This document shows positions 44,134 through 54,867 of a stretch of 64,000 nt of DNA, in pieces. The notes under the pieces are model-generated. The model searched no databases and was not told where the DNA came from. It saw only the letters and a program-made list of their open reading frames with translations. Each line of letters opens with the position of its first letter. The first letter of the stretch is position 1. This DNA comes from Protonemura montana (Eukaryota > Arthropoda > Insecta > Plecoptera > Nemouridae). The translations under genes and the position numbers were made by a program. Location of the stretch: contig OX387612.1 in the NCBI GenBank assembly GCA_947568835.1, positions 2,542,001 to 2,606,000 of the forward strand, read 5' to 3'.

Positions 44134-44730
44134 GTAAGTGACTTGATTTTTTGCAAATCTTTTCTAATATTAATTTCGGTAATTTTCTTTTAACTGGTAA
44201 TTTTTGTTAATTAGTGTTCTGGTCTATAAGTTTAAATGGTGTTAAAGATATATTTTTGAATTTATTTGCGAAAACCCTTATATTCTGCACCGATCAGTTA
44301 AAAAAAAAACAAGAAAAATTCTTTGTCAAATTCGCGGATCTCAAAGCACGCAGATAGCAGTCACCGAGGCCGTCATCTTGCCACAGCCGCCATCTTGGGC
44401 GTCCCTGATTTTCAGTTCTCTTAAAAAGCCCGTGCTATTTTAAATCTTTTCATCGGCAGTTTTCATAATTTTCACAAGTTTAGTGGTCAAAATTTGTCGA
44501 AAACTTATTTCAATAGCTCTAAAATTAGCAAAAACATCAAAAGGACACCTTGCATTTAGGGACTCCTACATGTACCCTAGGAAAAAGATTGTCTGACCTC
44601 AATGTTTATTACTCTTTGGGGAAATTGAACCCACTGAGACAACTTACCCCTGAGACGTTTAGACTCTTTTAGACTCAGCATTGTTATTATTTTTTTTACC
44701 ACTATTTAAACTCTGTGTTGTTTTTGCCAG

Positions 44731-44890
44731 TGTTAAGAATGCAGAATCATCGTAACGCGCCCAATCCCGGTTCGCTGGTCAACTCGACAAAGCAGGTGAA
44801 TAAGGTGAAACCAAACGTGAACCGAGCGACTCCAGATAATATGATCGCCTCGCCTAACCAGCAGCCGTACAACAGCCACAACACGATAAG
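44731..44890 (+). CDS. slo: BK channel Slo1 exon: Asn/Gln-rich linker
   Basis: Reads (M)LRMQNHRNAPNPG, then SLVNSTKQVNKVKPNVNRAT and PDNMIASPNQQPYNSHNTI, ending ag of Arg. It is 160 nt, acceptor tttttgccag, donor gtaaac. KQVNKVKP is shared with fly Slo1 in this low-complexity linker. The ag is completed by g of exon 50179 (or first by g of the cassette 45901) to give Arg. The segment is disordered in composition, typical of the inter-RCK linker. Confidence 0.93.
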
Positions 44891-45059
44891 GTAAACAAAA
44901 TAAGATGGCCGACCTGACCTGACCCGACCCGACTTGGTCGGATATTTTCGATGCTAGTCGGCTCTCGATGTAGCATCGTATGTTGGACTCAGATCCACTG
45001 CTTTGTCGGCGACCAGTGACAAAAGTCAATGAATTAAACATAGCATACTGAAATCTAAA

Positions 45060-45838
45060 ATAAGTAACCCGTGCCTGGCATCGGGCTCATCACAATTTTA
45101 TAGTAATGGGTGGGTAAAACAAGGGTTGTCATGGCAATCTAAAACAAGTAACCCGTGCCCAGCATCGGGCAGTTCATCACAATTTTATAGTAATGAGTGG
45201 GTGAAACAAGGGTTGTCATAGCAATCTAAAACAAGTAACCCGTGCCCGGCATCGAGCAGTTCATCACAATGTAATAGTAATGGGTGGGTGAAACAAGGGT
45301 TGTCATAGCAATCTAAAACAAGTAACCCGTGCCCGGCATCGGGCAGTTCATCACAATGTAATAGTAATGGGTGGGTGAAACAAGGGTTGTCATGGCAATC
45401 TAAAACAAGTAACCCGTGCCCGGCATCGAGCAGTTCATCACAATGTAATAGTAATGGGTGGGTGAAACATGGGTTGTTATGGCAATCTAAAACAAGTGAC
45501 CCGTGCCCGGCATCGTGCAGTTAATCAAAATGTAATAGTAATAGGTGGGTGAAACAAGGGTTGTCATGGCATTCTAAAACAAGTAACCCGTGCCCGGCCT
45601 CAGGCAGTTCATCACAATGTAATAGTAATGGGTGGGTGAAACAAGGGTTGTCATGGCAATCTAAAACAAGTAACCCGTGCCCGGCATCGGGCAGTTCATC
45701 ACAATGTAATAGTAATGGGTGGGTGAAACAAGGGTCGTCATGGCAATCTAAAACAAGTAACCCGTGCCCGGCATCGGGCAGTTCATCACAATGTAATAGT
45801 ACTGGGTGGGTGAAACAAGGGTCGTCATAGCAATCTAA
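45060..45838. repeat. 87-bp minisatellite, about 9 copies, just before a cassette exon
   Basis: Units contain AAAACAAGTAACCCGTGCCC, GGCATCGGGCAGTTCATCAC and GGGTGGGTGAAACAAGGGTT. The part TGCCCGGCATCGGGCA is an inverted repeat within each unit, so each unit forms a hairpin in RNA. The array ends about 60 nt before the 69-nt cassette exon 45901. Open frames of 29-codon period are artefacts. Confidence 0.95.
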
Positions 45839-45900
45839 AAACAAGATGGTTGCAGATGGATTAGATTTTTTTACACTGCAACAACTGCACTTGTTTCCAG

Positions 45901-45969
45901 GCAACCCGACCCTCCAGAGGACATCACTTACGCCGGATACCATCTTGCGTATGAAGTTAAAAAGCTCAT
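45901..45969 (+). CDS. slo: Slo1 cassette exon, 69 nt, unrecognised 23-residue insert
   Basis: Between a strong acceptor (cttgtttccag) and donor gtatgc. It enters after ag of exon 44731 (giving Arg) and leaves at, completed by g of exon 50179 to ATG. It reads QPDPPEDITYAGYHLAYEVK then KLM. It is 69 nt, so optional and frame-neutral. The insert is not low-complexity like its surroundings: it looks like a short folded or amphipathic segment (acidic DPPEDITYAGY then LAYEVKKLM). I do not recognise it in BK channels I can recall. Support is splice-site strength, exact phase match and protein-like composition. Confidence 0.78.
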
Positions 45970-46374
45970 GTATGCCCTCAAGCTCTATACGCCTACTTTA
46001 CTTCTTTCGATTGATTACTTGCTAGCGATTCTTGTTAGTTTAATTTATCTTCTATTCGTTGCTCAAACGTCTTGCTCCTGTAAATTTAGTTGAGTTCTTT
46101 TAGCTGTCTCTATTGTTGCCACGTGCTCTGCTTCGTTCATTTGTTCTTGCTGGGCTTGCCGTCTCGCGGATTTATTTCAAACTATTTTATTGGATGTTTT
46201 ACTCAAAATTGTTTATACTGAAAAGTTCCGGTAAGCATGATTTTACCCTGAATTTAACATTAAAAAAAAAATCCCTTTTTTTTGGTATAATTGAAATTTT
46301 TTTTTTCAAATGCGTTTCGTTTAATAAAGAATCACAAAAGTTTAGAGAAAAACGAGGTCGATTTTAACAAATAT

Positions 46375-46565
46375 TAGATGATTTTACGTGTTTTTACGGA
46401 TGTGCTTTAGACAGAAGAGGTTTGCGGCCATAAAAAGGAGCCTAAAATCTCAATTTTTCGGCGAGGTCTAAAATGGGTTGAAATTTTGCTGAGGATGACG
46501 AGTAACGTGGAGTTTTTAGGCTTCTTTTTAGCACCGCAAACCTCTTCTGTTCAGAGTAAAACCAT
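46375..46565. repeat. Palindromic element of about 190 bp
   Basis: The left arm ACAGAAGAGGTTTGCGG...AAAAAGGAGCCTAAAA is answered by TTTTTAGGCTTCTTTTTAG...CCGCAAACCTCTTCTGT. Outer sequences (TTTTACG, GTAAAAC) also mirror. This is a foldback MITE with no coding capacity. Confidence 0.82.
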
Positions 46566-46945
46566 TGAAGACTTGAAATCATCAAACCATGGCACTGAAA
46601 AAATCACCATGCAAACATATTTTATAAATTATCGACGGCAAAGCCAGCAACGATTACGATTTTAGCTTAGCGACTCTTTGACAAAAAAAAAAAAAAGGTC
46701 ACTTATTTCGCCGCTCATATGTTTTCGGTTCTTGCATGTGACGTAGCTGCTTGGTTAATTTCAGTAGACATCTGCTTGTGTGAATGTGTTTCACCACGAC
46801 TCGAGCACCTTGGTACTACACCACTGCACTCTCAAAAAATATATATATATAAAAAAAAATATTCAAAAAAAAAAATAAAAAAAAAATTGATGAAACACGC
46901 AAAATTGAATATCGAATTATGTTTGTTTGCAAAAATATGTCCAAC

Positions 46946-46990
<45 letters not shown>

Positions 46991-48149
46991 CGATTCATCG
47001 ACAAATTCTTTACAATCTAACCGAAAAAAAAAAAAAAAAAAAAACTGCTATGCTCACACAAGTAACTTCTGAGGCACTGCAAATGTTCACCGTCACAGTT
47101 TTTCTATTGCAAAACCACCCTTTGTTTGTTTGTTGTTTTGTTTTCTCAATCAAACCCAAAGCAAGACACAAAACGAACCAACTTTCAAGACCCACAATCT
47201 CACCACAATAGCCCACTTGAAAACAATCCTAACGAGTATGAAATGGTAGATAACGGTTCTTCCTGGTTTGCTCTTACTCTCGCGCACATCTCTTGTGTTC
47301 TTTCTTCGTTGCCGTTGCTTTCATCTGCCTTCAGCATGACGCTATTTCGTTACTCCTTTCTCTTTCGCTTTGCTCTGTCCCGAAATATTTTCAATGAGCG
47401 CGTTTTAAAGAACCTACCAAAGCAGCGAATTCGTCCCAGTTTTTTTTTTTTTTTTTTTTTTACAAAGGACATTCGGCAAATTGAATTTCTTGAGGTCCTT
47501 GCTTCGTGCCCAAAAGTGTTATACGCATTTTCTGTCCTGCAAACATAATTGTTATTCGATGTTACGTTATTTCTATTCTAGCAAATGTTGTTATCGTAGT
47601 GACCCGTGTCCATACGTGTGTATTTGTTTTTGAAAACAATTTCACTTAATCTATGTTCGGTGTGTTTTTTCCAACAGATTATGCATTTGGGCTGTGAAAG
47701 TGGTGCTCTGTTTTGGTTTTTCTCATATGGCAAATATCACTTAATTCACTTTAGGAGACTTTTTGGAAATCATTCCATCATTAAACCATCAATCTCATCA
47801 ACTCTCCATCAACCAGTTAGGTACAGCAGCTCTAAATAATCAAAAACAAACCCGTGCTAGTTCACGGTGATGCAAACTCAGGGCTTCTAAATTAGTATCA
47901 ATGCTAGTAAAACATTTTTTTTTTAAATTAGCACCATATTTTTATTTTATTTATGCAAGCCAATGTTTTTTTACCAGATTAAGCTTTCCAGAGTTGACCC
48001 AAGTAATATTCACCATAAAAAAACTAAAACAAACAAAAAATTAACAGCCTTATAGGAGCACGTGACAAGGTCTTTGACTTTTCAGCCTCAGAAAAACAAA
48101 TTTTTTACGAAAACAATCGTATTTATGCTAATTAAATAATCTACCCATC
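46566..48149. other. Intron with long T and A runs
   Basis: A T run of about 38 nt at 46951-46988 and an A run near 47023-47043 can pair. Open frames across these runs are composition artefacts. No family recognised. Confidence 0.5.
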
Positions 48150-49365
48150 CAGTGCTTGCGTATCGATGACGACATCGCGACACATTCTCCGGCTATAGCG
48201 TCCATGCCAAGCCAGTGCTTGTGTATCGATGACGACATCGCGACACATTATCCGGCTATAGCGTCCATGCCAAGCCAGTGCTTGTGTATCGATGACGACA
48301 TCACGAAACATTCTCCGGCTATAGCGTCCATGCCAAGCCACTGCTTGTGTATCGATGACGACATCGCGACACATTCTCCGGCTATAGCGTCCATGCCAAG
48401 CCAGTGCTTGTGTATCGATGACGACATCGCGACACATTCCCCGGCTAAAGCGTCCATGCCAAGCCAGTGCTTGTGTATCGATGACGACATCGCGACACAT
48501 TCTCCGGCTATAGCGTCCATGCCAAGCCAGTGCTTGTGTATCGATGACGACATCGCGACACATTCTCCGGCTATAGCGTCCATGCCAAGCCAGTGCTTGT
48601 GTATCGATGACGACATCGCGACACATTCTCCGGCTATAGCGTCCACGCCAACCCAGTGCTTGTGTATCGATGACGACATCGCGACACATTCCCCGGCTAT
48701 AGCGTCCATGCCAAGCCAGTGCTTGTGTATCGATGACGACATCGCGACACATTCTCCATCTATAGCGCCCATGCCAAGCCAGTGCTTGTGTATCCATGAC
48801 GACATCGCAACACATTCTCCGGCTATAGCGTCCATGCCAAGCCAGTGCTTGTGTATCCATGACGAAATCGCAACACATTCTCCGGCTATAGCGTCCATGC
48901 CAAGCCAGTGCTTGTGTATCGATGACGACATCGCGACACATTCTCCGGCTATAGCGTCCATGCCAAGCCAGTGCTTGTGTTTCGATGACGACATCGCGAC
49001 ACATTCTCCGGCTATAGCGTCCATGCCGAGCCAGTGCTTGTGTATCGATGACGACATCGCAACACATTCTCCGGCTATAGCGTCCATGCCGAGCCAGTGC
49101 TTCTGTATCGATGACAACATCGCGACACATTCTCCGGCTATAGCGTCCATGCCAAGCCAGTGCTTGTGTATCGATGACGACATCGCGACACATTCTCCGG
49201 CTATAGCGTCCATGCCAAGCCAGTGCTTGTGTATCGATGACGACATCACGACACATTCTCTGGCTATAGCGTCCATGCCACGCCAGTGCTTGTGTATCGA
49301 TGACGACATCGCGACACATTCTCCGGCTATAGCGTCCATGCCAAGCCAGTGCTTGTGTTTTGATG
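48150..49365. repeat. 63-bp minisatellite, second locus, about 19 copies
   Basis: Same unit and strand as 9430-11322 (GTGTATCGATGACGACATCG, CTCCGGCTATAGCGTCCATG), with more scattered point changes and no obvious higher-order pattern. Long open frames on both strands are repeat artefacts. Confidence 0.96.
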
Positions 49366-50178
49366 ATCGATGACGCACGGCGGGGTGGAAGGCTTTTGAA
49401 ACGAGCATACAGTCGATTGTTTTTGTGCCTTGAATTTGTTTTTTTGAAACTGTCAACTCGAGAAACTTGTTTTGTGTTCTGTACTCTCTGTCTTAGCGTT
49501 GTCTCGTTGGCTGGTAATGTACTTTACTGGTGACGTCATGCTGCTTTATGGCACGCTTTGCCACCAAGTAACGTCCATGTTGTTGACCACCCGGGACAGT
49601 TGCCAAGCAGAGTCCACGCCAAGATGGCGGCGAGTAGACTCTCTTCCTTGTTGTCGTTTAAATGTCTAGAGTTTTGTTGTCGTTGTAATTTATATTTTAG
49701 GGGCGTTCCACCAGACTAACTGTCATTACACAACTTCAAACTAGGCGGGGGCGTTTTACCGAAATCATTGCATAACTTCAAGTTTGGTATTAGGGCGACA
49801 CGTGCTAGAATCTTAGCGCAGGTTAATCTGGTAGATGCATGACTAAAAGGTGGAAAAAACTTTCAAATTCCTTAAGAAATGAAACGAGTATCCACTTGAC
49901 CAAATTGTAATAATTTTAAAGCAAACGATTTTTTATTTTTTAGTTTGGTAAAACAAGAATAAAATGGTGTAGATACTTTGAAAAAAAAAAAGTAAAAAAA
50001 TTATACGTATGTGTGGTTAAAAACTTGACTTAAAATCAGTTATTTTTAAAGATATAAATTGCAAAAAATCACAGCTTCCTAAAGCCACATTGTAATTAAA
50101 AAACAAATCAATTAAGTTTCGTTTGTCCGCTGTTCAAAGTGCAACGACCTTGTGACGATCTCGCGATTTCTCCTCAAG
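49366..50178. other. Intron, nothing recognised
   Basis: No element or frame recognised. It ends at gcgatttctcctcaag, taken as the acceptor for exon 50179. Confidence 0.45.
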
Positions 50179-50350
50179 GCCAACAAGTCGCGGCTCTGGC
50201 GGCAACAATCAGAACAACAATGGCGGACTTCAGGCGAGCATCGCCGACGATCAAGCCAAAGACTTCGACTTCGAGAAAACCGAGATGAAGTACGATTCGA
50301 CGGGAATGTTCCACTGGGGACCGGCAAAGAATCTGGAGGAGTGCATTCTG
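50179..50350 (+). CDS. slo: BK channel Slo1 exon: linker end and start of RCK2
   Basis: Reads PTSRGSGGNNQNNNGG, then LQASIADDQAKDFDFEKT and EMKYDSTGMFHWGP, AKNLEECIL. It is 172 nt, donor gtgaga. The acceptor at 50178 (ctcctcaag) was preferred over caacaag at 50187 because it restores R-PTSR, as in fly Slo1 as I recall it, and keeps phase with exon 44731. KYDSTGMFHW is the universal entry motif of RCK2. It ends on a full codon and joins [10 protein letters not shown]. Confidence 0.94.
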
Positions 50351-50765
50351 GTGAGAGAAGATAGAGATAAAAAGATTTAGTAAAACTCTAAAGAGCAGAA
50401 ATTTTTTTTGAAAAATGATAATAATTTTAGAATGCAAAAATTTGCAGTTTTGTAATTTGTATTCACAATTCGTCTCAGTGCAGTCATTTGCCAATTTTTT
50501 TTTCAAAATTCCATTAGTTTTGGTTTCCCTTCGAAAAAAAGCATGTATATAATGGGCTGATGATGTAAAATATGTAGAATATCAAAGTTCAGAGTTTTTA
50601 AAGACAAATTATAAATTTATTTCAAACTGATTGGTCAGTAAAGTGCGATCAAAAGAAAAAAAAAAATGGTTTCAGATAACCCAAGACTTTCCTGGCAGCC
50701 CCTTGCAACCAAGCTGTCAAAACGCCCCCATGCCACTAACAACGCACTTCTCCCGCCATCTACAG

Positions 50766-50990
50766 GACAGAAACCAGGCGGCCATGACAGTACTCAACGG
50801 TCACGTGGTCGTCTGCTTGTTTGCCGACCCCGACTCTCCGCTGATTGGTCTGCGAAACCTGGTGATGCCGCTGCGAGCTTCCAACTTCCACTACCACGAG
50901 TTGAAACATGTGGTCATCGTAGGCTCGGTCGACTACATACGGAGGGAGTGGAAGATGCTGCAGAATTTACCCAAGATCTCTGTACTCAAC
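50766..50990 (+). CDS. slo: BK channel Slo1 exon: RCK2 Rossmann core
   Basis: Reads [20 protein letters not shown], then [38 protein letters not shown] and [17 protein letters not shown]. It is 225 nt (75 codons), phase 0 both ends, acceptor catctacag, donor gtgagt. This is among the most conserved parts of the family ([21 protein letters not shown]). A 200-bp palindrome begins 23 nt after its donor. Confidence 0.98.
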
Positions 50991-51013
50991 GTGAGTAACA
51001 ACATTCATCTTAA

Positions 51014-51265
51014 CAAAAACTATTTCAACTGGGTTTTGAATGCTAAGTAAAGGACAACTAAATTTCCCGACGTTTCGTAACTTGTACTAGTTACTACTTC
51101 AAGGGTTAGAGCAGTCCTGACCCTTGAAGAAGTAACAGGTACAAGTTACGAAACGTCGGGAAATTTAGTTGTCCTTTACTTATCATTCAAAACCCAGTTG
51201 AAATAGTGTTTGTGAAAACTAGTGCTAAGGATAAATCAAGTTGATTTAAAACCGTCATAAACATT
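51014..51265. mobile_element. Element D forming a 92-bp-arm palindrome, 23 nt after a donor
   Basis: The left arm runs from about 51014 to 51105 (AACTATTTCAACTGGGTTTT, AAATTTCCCGACGTTTCGTA). The right arm runs from 51121 to 51213 as its complement (TACGAAACGTCGGGAAATTT, AAAACCCAGTTGAAATAG), with a 16-nt spacer (TTAGAGCAGTCCTGAC). A tail AACTAGTGCTAAGGATAAAT follows. The right arm has CTTGAAGAAGTAAC then GTTACGAAACGTC, resembling a decayed hammerhead/Penelope terminus. Confidence 0.85.
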
Positions 51266-51284
51266 CATCTTAAGTGAAATCTGA

Positions 51285-51390
51285 TTTAAATTGCAAACGC
51301 TTGCAATGCGCGGGGCATTTTCTTATTAGTAACACCAATAACCTCTCATAAATTGATGCCCAAACGTGGACTGGAACCCCGATATCCACA
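51285..51390. mobile_element. Foldback element F, left half
   Basis: AAATTGCAAACGCTTGCAAT, GCGCGGGGCATTTTCTTATT, TCTCATAAATTGATGCCCAA and GGACTGGAACCCCGATATCC: the terminus, arm and start of the tRNA-like core, after which the copy is truncated. Confidence 0.65.
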
Positions 51391-52048
51391 CATTCAACGT
51401 AAAATTTTACTAACTCGAGATTGAATGGTTGTGACGATGACTTCATTAGGATTTCAGTCGTAGTATAAGCCAAAAGGTAATCCGTAAGATTAGCTAAGAT
51501 ATTTAAATTCTCGAAATATATTGGTAATATATTTTTACAATTACAACGGTCGTACACAATTGTATTTTTCTAGTTTGTGTTAAATTTTTGCAATACAAAG
51601 CGCAGAGAGTTAACTATGAAGCCATGTGTCAATATTCCTGTGATTCACGTTGTTGGAGGTGCCGTGATAGTCTTTGATTATTTATTTGATATATTCCTGT
51701 AAATTCTTTTACAAGCGGATACTTACACAAGCAAATATATGTAAATATATGTATGTATACTCCTAACCATTTCCTGTCAACAATATGTCTACAGAATTGG
51801 AATGGAACCTAGTATTTTGATTTAAAAAATATCGATTTCTAGAAATCTAGTGAAAATAATATTTATTTTTGAAATAAATTCATTAACTGACATTTTAAAA
51901 ACTTTAAAAATATGTCAACGGTAAAAGCATTCGCCAAGACTTGCATTTTAACTGGAATGGAATGGTTAAGTACCGGGCAGGGTGTACTTAAGAAACATAT
52001 TTTGTTCCTTTTCTGATGTTTCTTGACCTCCACATGTCTTCTTTTCAG
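51391..52048. other. Intron, nothing recognised
   Basis: AT-rich intron ending at a strong acceptor (gtcttcttttcag). Confidence 0.5.
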
Positions 52049-52232
52049 GGTTCACCGCTAAGTCGTGCTGACCTCCGAGCAGTCAACGTGAACCTCTGCG
52101 ACATGTGCGTCATCCTATCGGCGAAAGTCCCGAGCAACGACGACCCCACCCTCGCCGACAAGGAGGCCATCTTGGCTTCCCTCAACATCAAAGCCATGAC
52201 CTTCGACGATACCATCGGGGTCCTCAGCCAGG
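52049..52232 (+). CDS. slo: BK channel Slo1 exon: RCK2
   Basis: Reads [20 protein letters not shown], then [34 protein letters not shown] and TIGVLSQ, then one base g. It is 184 nt, acceptor cttttcag, donor gtatcg. [20 protein letters not shown] is universal in BK RCK2. The trailing g joins ct of exon 52973 to give Ala before GQGPEHE. Confidence 0.97.
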
Positions 52233-52444
52233 GTATCGGTGCTGGTAGGTCTAACAATCCACAGACTCGACGTGAGATCACTCGGTTTATAGGTTAGAAC
52301 TGGGCTAACAACTGGGTTGTTAGGCTAGAGTCATAGTGCTAATGTTAAACGTGCTGCTGAGCAAACGATTGGTTATGGTAGGTGCCACCCGATGGCGCTA
52401 GCTGCCGTCCTGATTAACAAACCACTATAATTAAATAATTACGT

Positions 52445-52690
52445 CTCAAAATATCGGTACATGTTTATCAATCGTTGAGGTTAGCATTAATAAATATTAA
52501 TTGAGCGTAAACCAGTCGCAAATGCGAGTAATCTGCGAGAAATAATTAAATTAAATTTCTTAAAACTCGAAACGACGGTGACTCCACCTGGCGGCATCCG
52601 ACATTTTTGTCGCGGTTTAGCAGTCATTCGGCGGTCATTTTTTAGCAAAGATAGTGTAACATTAGCGCTGTGACTTAACTAGGACCCAAA
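52445..52690. mobile_element. Dispersed element also seen at 61375-61640
   Basis: Shares AATATCG, GTGACTCCACCTGGCGGCAT, CATTTTTGTCG, AGTCATTCGGCGGTCAT and AGTGTAACATTAGCGCTGTG with the copy near 61520-61640. The inverted outer segments are weaker here. Function and family are unknown. Confidence 0.5.
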
Positions 52691-52972
52691 ATCCAAAAAT
52701 ATAGAAGAAACCTTTGAACCCAATACAAAGGTATGCAAATGAGGCTGAAAATAGCCTCATTTAATTGCACCTATAGAGCCTTTTTGAAAAGCATTTTTAA
52801 GCAAACTTGACCATTTACTTCAGTAAAATATCCAGCTAGAGCACCAATCATCTAATCTGGCTGATATTCTAATAAACTAACCAACTTACAACCTAAATAA
52901 AAAATTAATTTTCAGAAATCATTACCAACAATATATTTATTAATGCATCTTGGTTTTGACTCCCCTCAACAG

Positions 52973-53074
52973 CTGGCCAGGGACCAGAGCACGAAACGGT
53001 GACCCCCGTCGGCAGTCCCATCGTTCTGCAGAGGAGAGGGTCCGTCTATGGAGCCAACGTGCCTATGATCACTG
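52973..53074 (+). CDS. slo: BK channel Slo1 exon: RCK2 variable loop
   Basis: Reads ct + GQGPEHETVTPVGSPIV, then LQRRGSVYGANVPMIT and one base g. It is 102 nt, acceptor ctcccctcaacag, donor gtcagt. GSPIVLQRRGSVYGANVPMIT is the conserved invertebrate form. A second AG at 52980 (ggccag) would shift the frame and is not used. The g joins ag of exon 53919 to make Glu of ELVNDSN. A 68-bp array fills most of the next intron. Confidence 0.95.
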
Positions 53075-53124
53075 GTCAGTACCTAGAACTACATAACCTA
53101 GAACCCAATCCAAAACCAGACCTA

Positions 53125-53880
53125 TTCTTGGTGCTGTTAGACAGGAGCAGCCAACACAGTGTGTCAAAGGGACAAGGCTAAGCGGTGGCCTGTCCTTGGT
53201 GCTGTTGGACAGGAGCAGCCAACACAGTGTGTCAAAGTGACAAGGCTAAGCGGTGGCCGGTCCTTGGTGCTGTTGGACAGGAGCAGCCAACACAGTGTGT
53301 CAAAGTGACAAGGCTAAGCGGTGACCGGTTCTTGGTGCTGTAAGACAGGAGCAGCCAACACAGTGTGTCAAAGGGACAAGGCTAAGCGGTGGCCGGTCCT
53401 TGGTGCTGTTGGACAGGAGCAGCCAACACAGTGTGTCAAAGTGACAAGGCTAAGCGGTGACCGGTTCTTGGTGCTGTTAGACAGGAGCAGCCAACACAGT
53501 GTGTCAAAGTGACAAGGCTAAGCGGTGGCCGGTCCTTGGTGCTGTTGGACAGGAGCAGCCAACACAGTGTGTCAAAGAGACAAGGCTAAGCGGTGGCCGG
53601 TCCTTGGTGCTGTTGAACAGGAGCAGCCAACACAGTGTATCTAAGGAACAAGGCTAAGCGGTGGCCGGTCCTTGGTGCTGTTGGACAGGAGCAGCCAACA
53701 CAGTTTGTCAAAGGGACAAGGCTAAGCGGTGGCCGGTCCTTGGTGCTGTTGAACAGGAGCAGCCAACACAGTGTGTCTAAGTGACAAGGCTAAGCGGTGG
53801 CCGGTCCTTGGTGCTGTTGGACAGGAGCAGCCAACACAGTTTGTCAAAGTGACAAGGCTAAGCGGTGGCCAGTCCTTGGT
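53125..53880. repeat. 68-bp minisatellite filling an intron, about 11 copies
   Basis: Units contain TCCTTGGTGCTGTTGGACAG, GAGCAGCCAACACAGTGTGT and GACAAGGCTAAGCGGTGG. About 750 of the 844 nt between exons 52973 and 53919 are this repeat, so the intron is essentially a minisatellite. Confidence 0.95.
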
Positions 53881-53908
53881 ACTATTATGTTTTGTAATGT
53901 TAACCTGA

Positions 53909-54562
<654 letters not shown>

Positions 54563-54675
54563 ACTTACTTCAATCAAAACGCCCTGACTCTGATCCGATC
54601 CCTGATCACGGGTGGGGCGACGCCCGAGCTTGAACTCATCTTGGCGGAGGGTGCCGGTCTTCGAGGAGGCTACAG
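54563..54675 (+). CDS. slo: BK channel Slo1 exon: RCK2 after the calcium bowl
   Basis: Reads [18 protein letters not shown], then [19 protein letters not shown] and ag of Ser. It is 113 nt, acceptor atcgcag, donor gtacgt. [15 protein letters not shown] is universal in BK channels. The ag is completed by c of exon 56170 to give Ser before TPDSLSNRD. Confidence 0.97.
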
Positions 54676-54867
54676 GTACGTGCAACCTGTCCAACCTGAG
54701 GAGGGGAAACCTGGTGCCAGCACATAGCCTACTCCTGTCGAAGAGCACCAAGGGGACCACCAGCTTAACGTCCCTTCCGAAGGACGGTACAACTCGAACA
54801 ACATGATTCCTCCACAAATCCATGCTGTCGAGAGGTTGATAAGCAAGGCGAGTGAAGTTGCTGTACT

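Noticed and set aside
50179..50188. Alternative acceptor at 50187 for the RCK2 entry exon
   Set aside because: It would also keep frame but drops PTS and has a poorer tract. The earlier acceptor restores the R-PTSR seen in fly Slo1. A tandem acceptor is still possible.
51121..51213. Complete hammerhead ribozyme in element D
   Set aside because: GAAACGTC and a GTAAC/GTTAC stem are present, but the CUGAUGA core reads CTTGAAGAA or TTGATAA and a third stem is not evident. Kept only as a resemblance.
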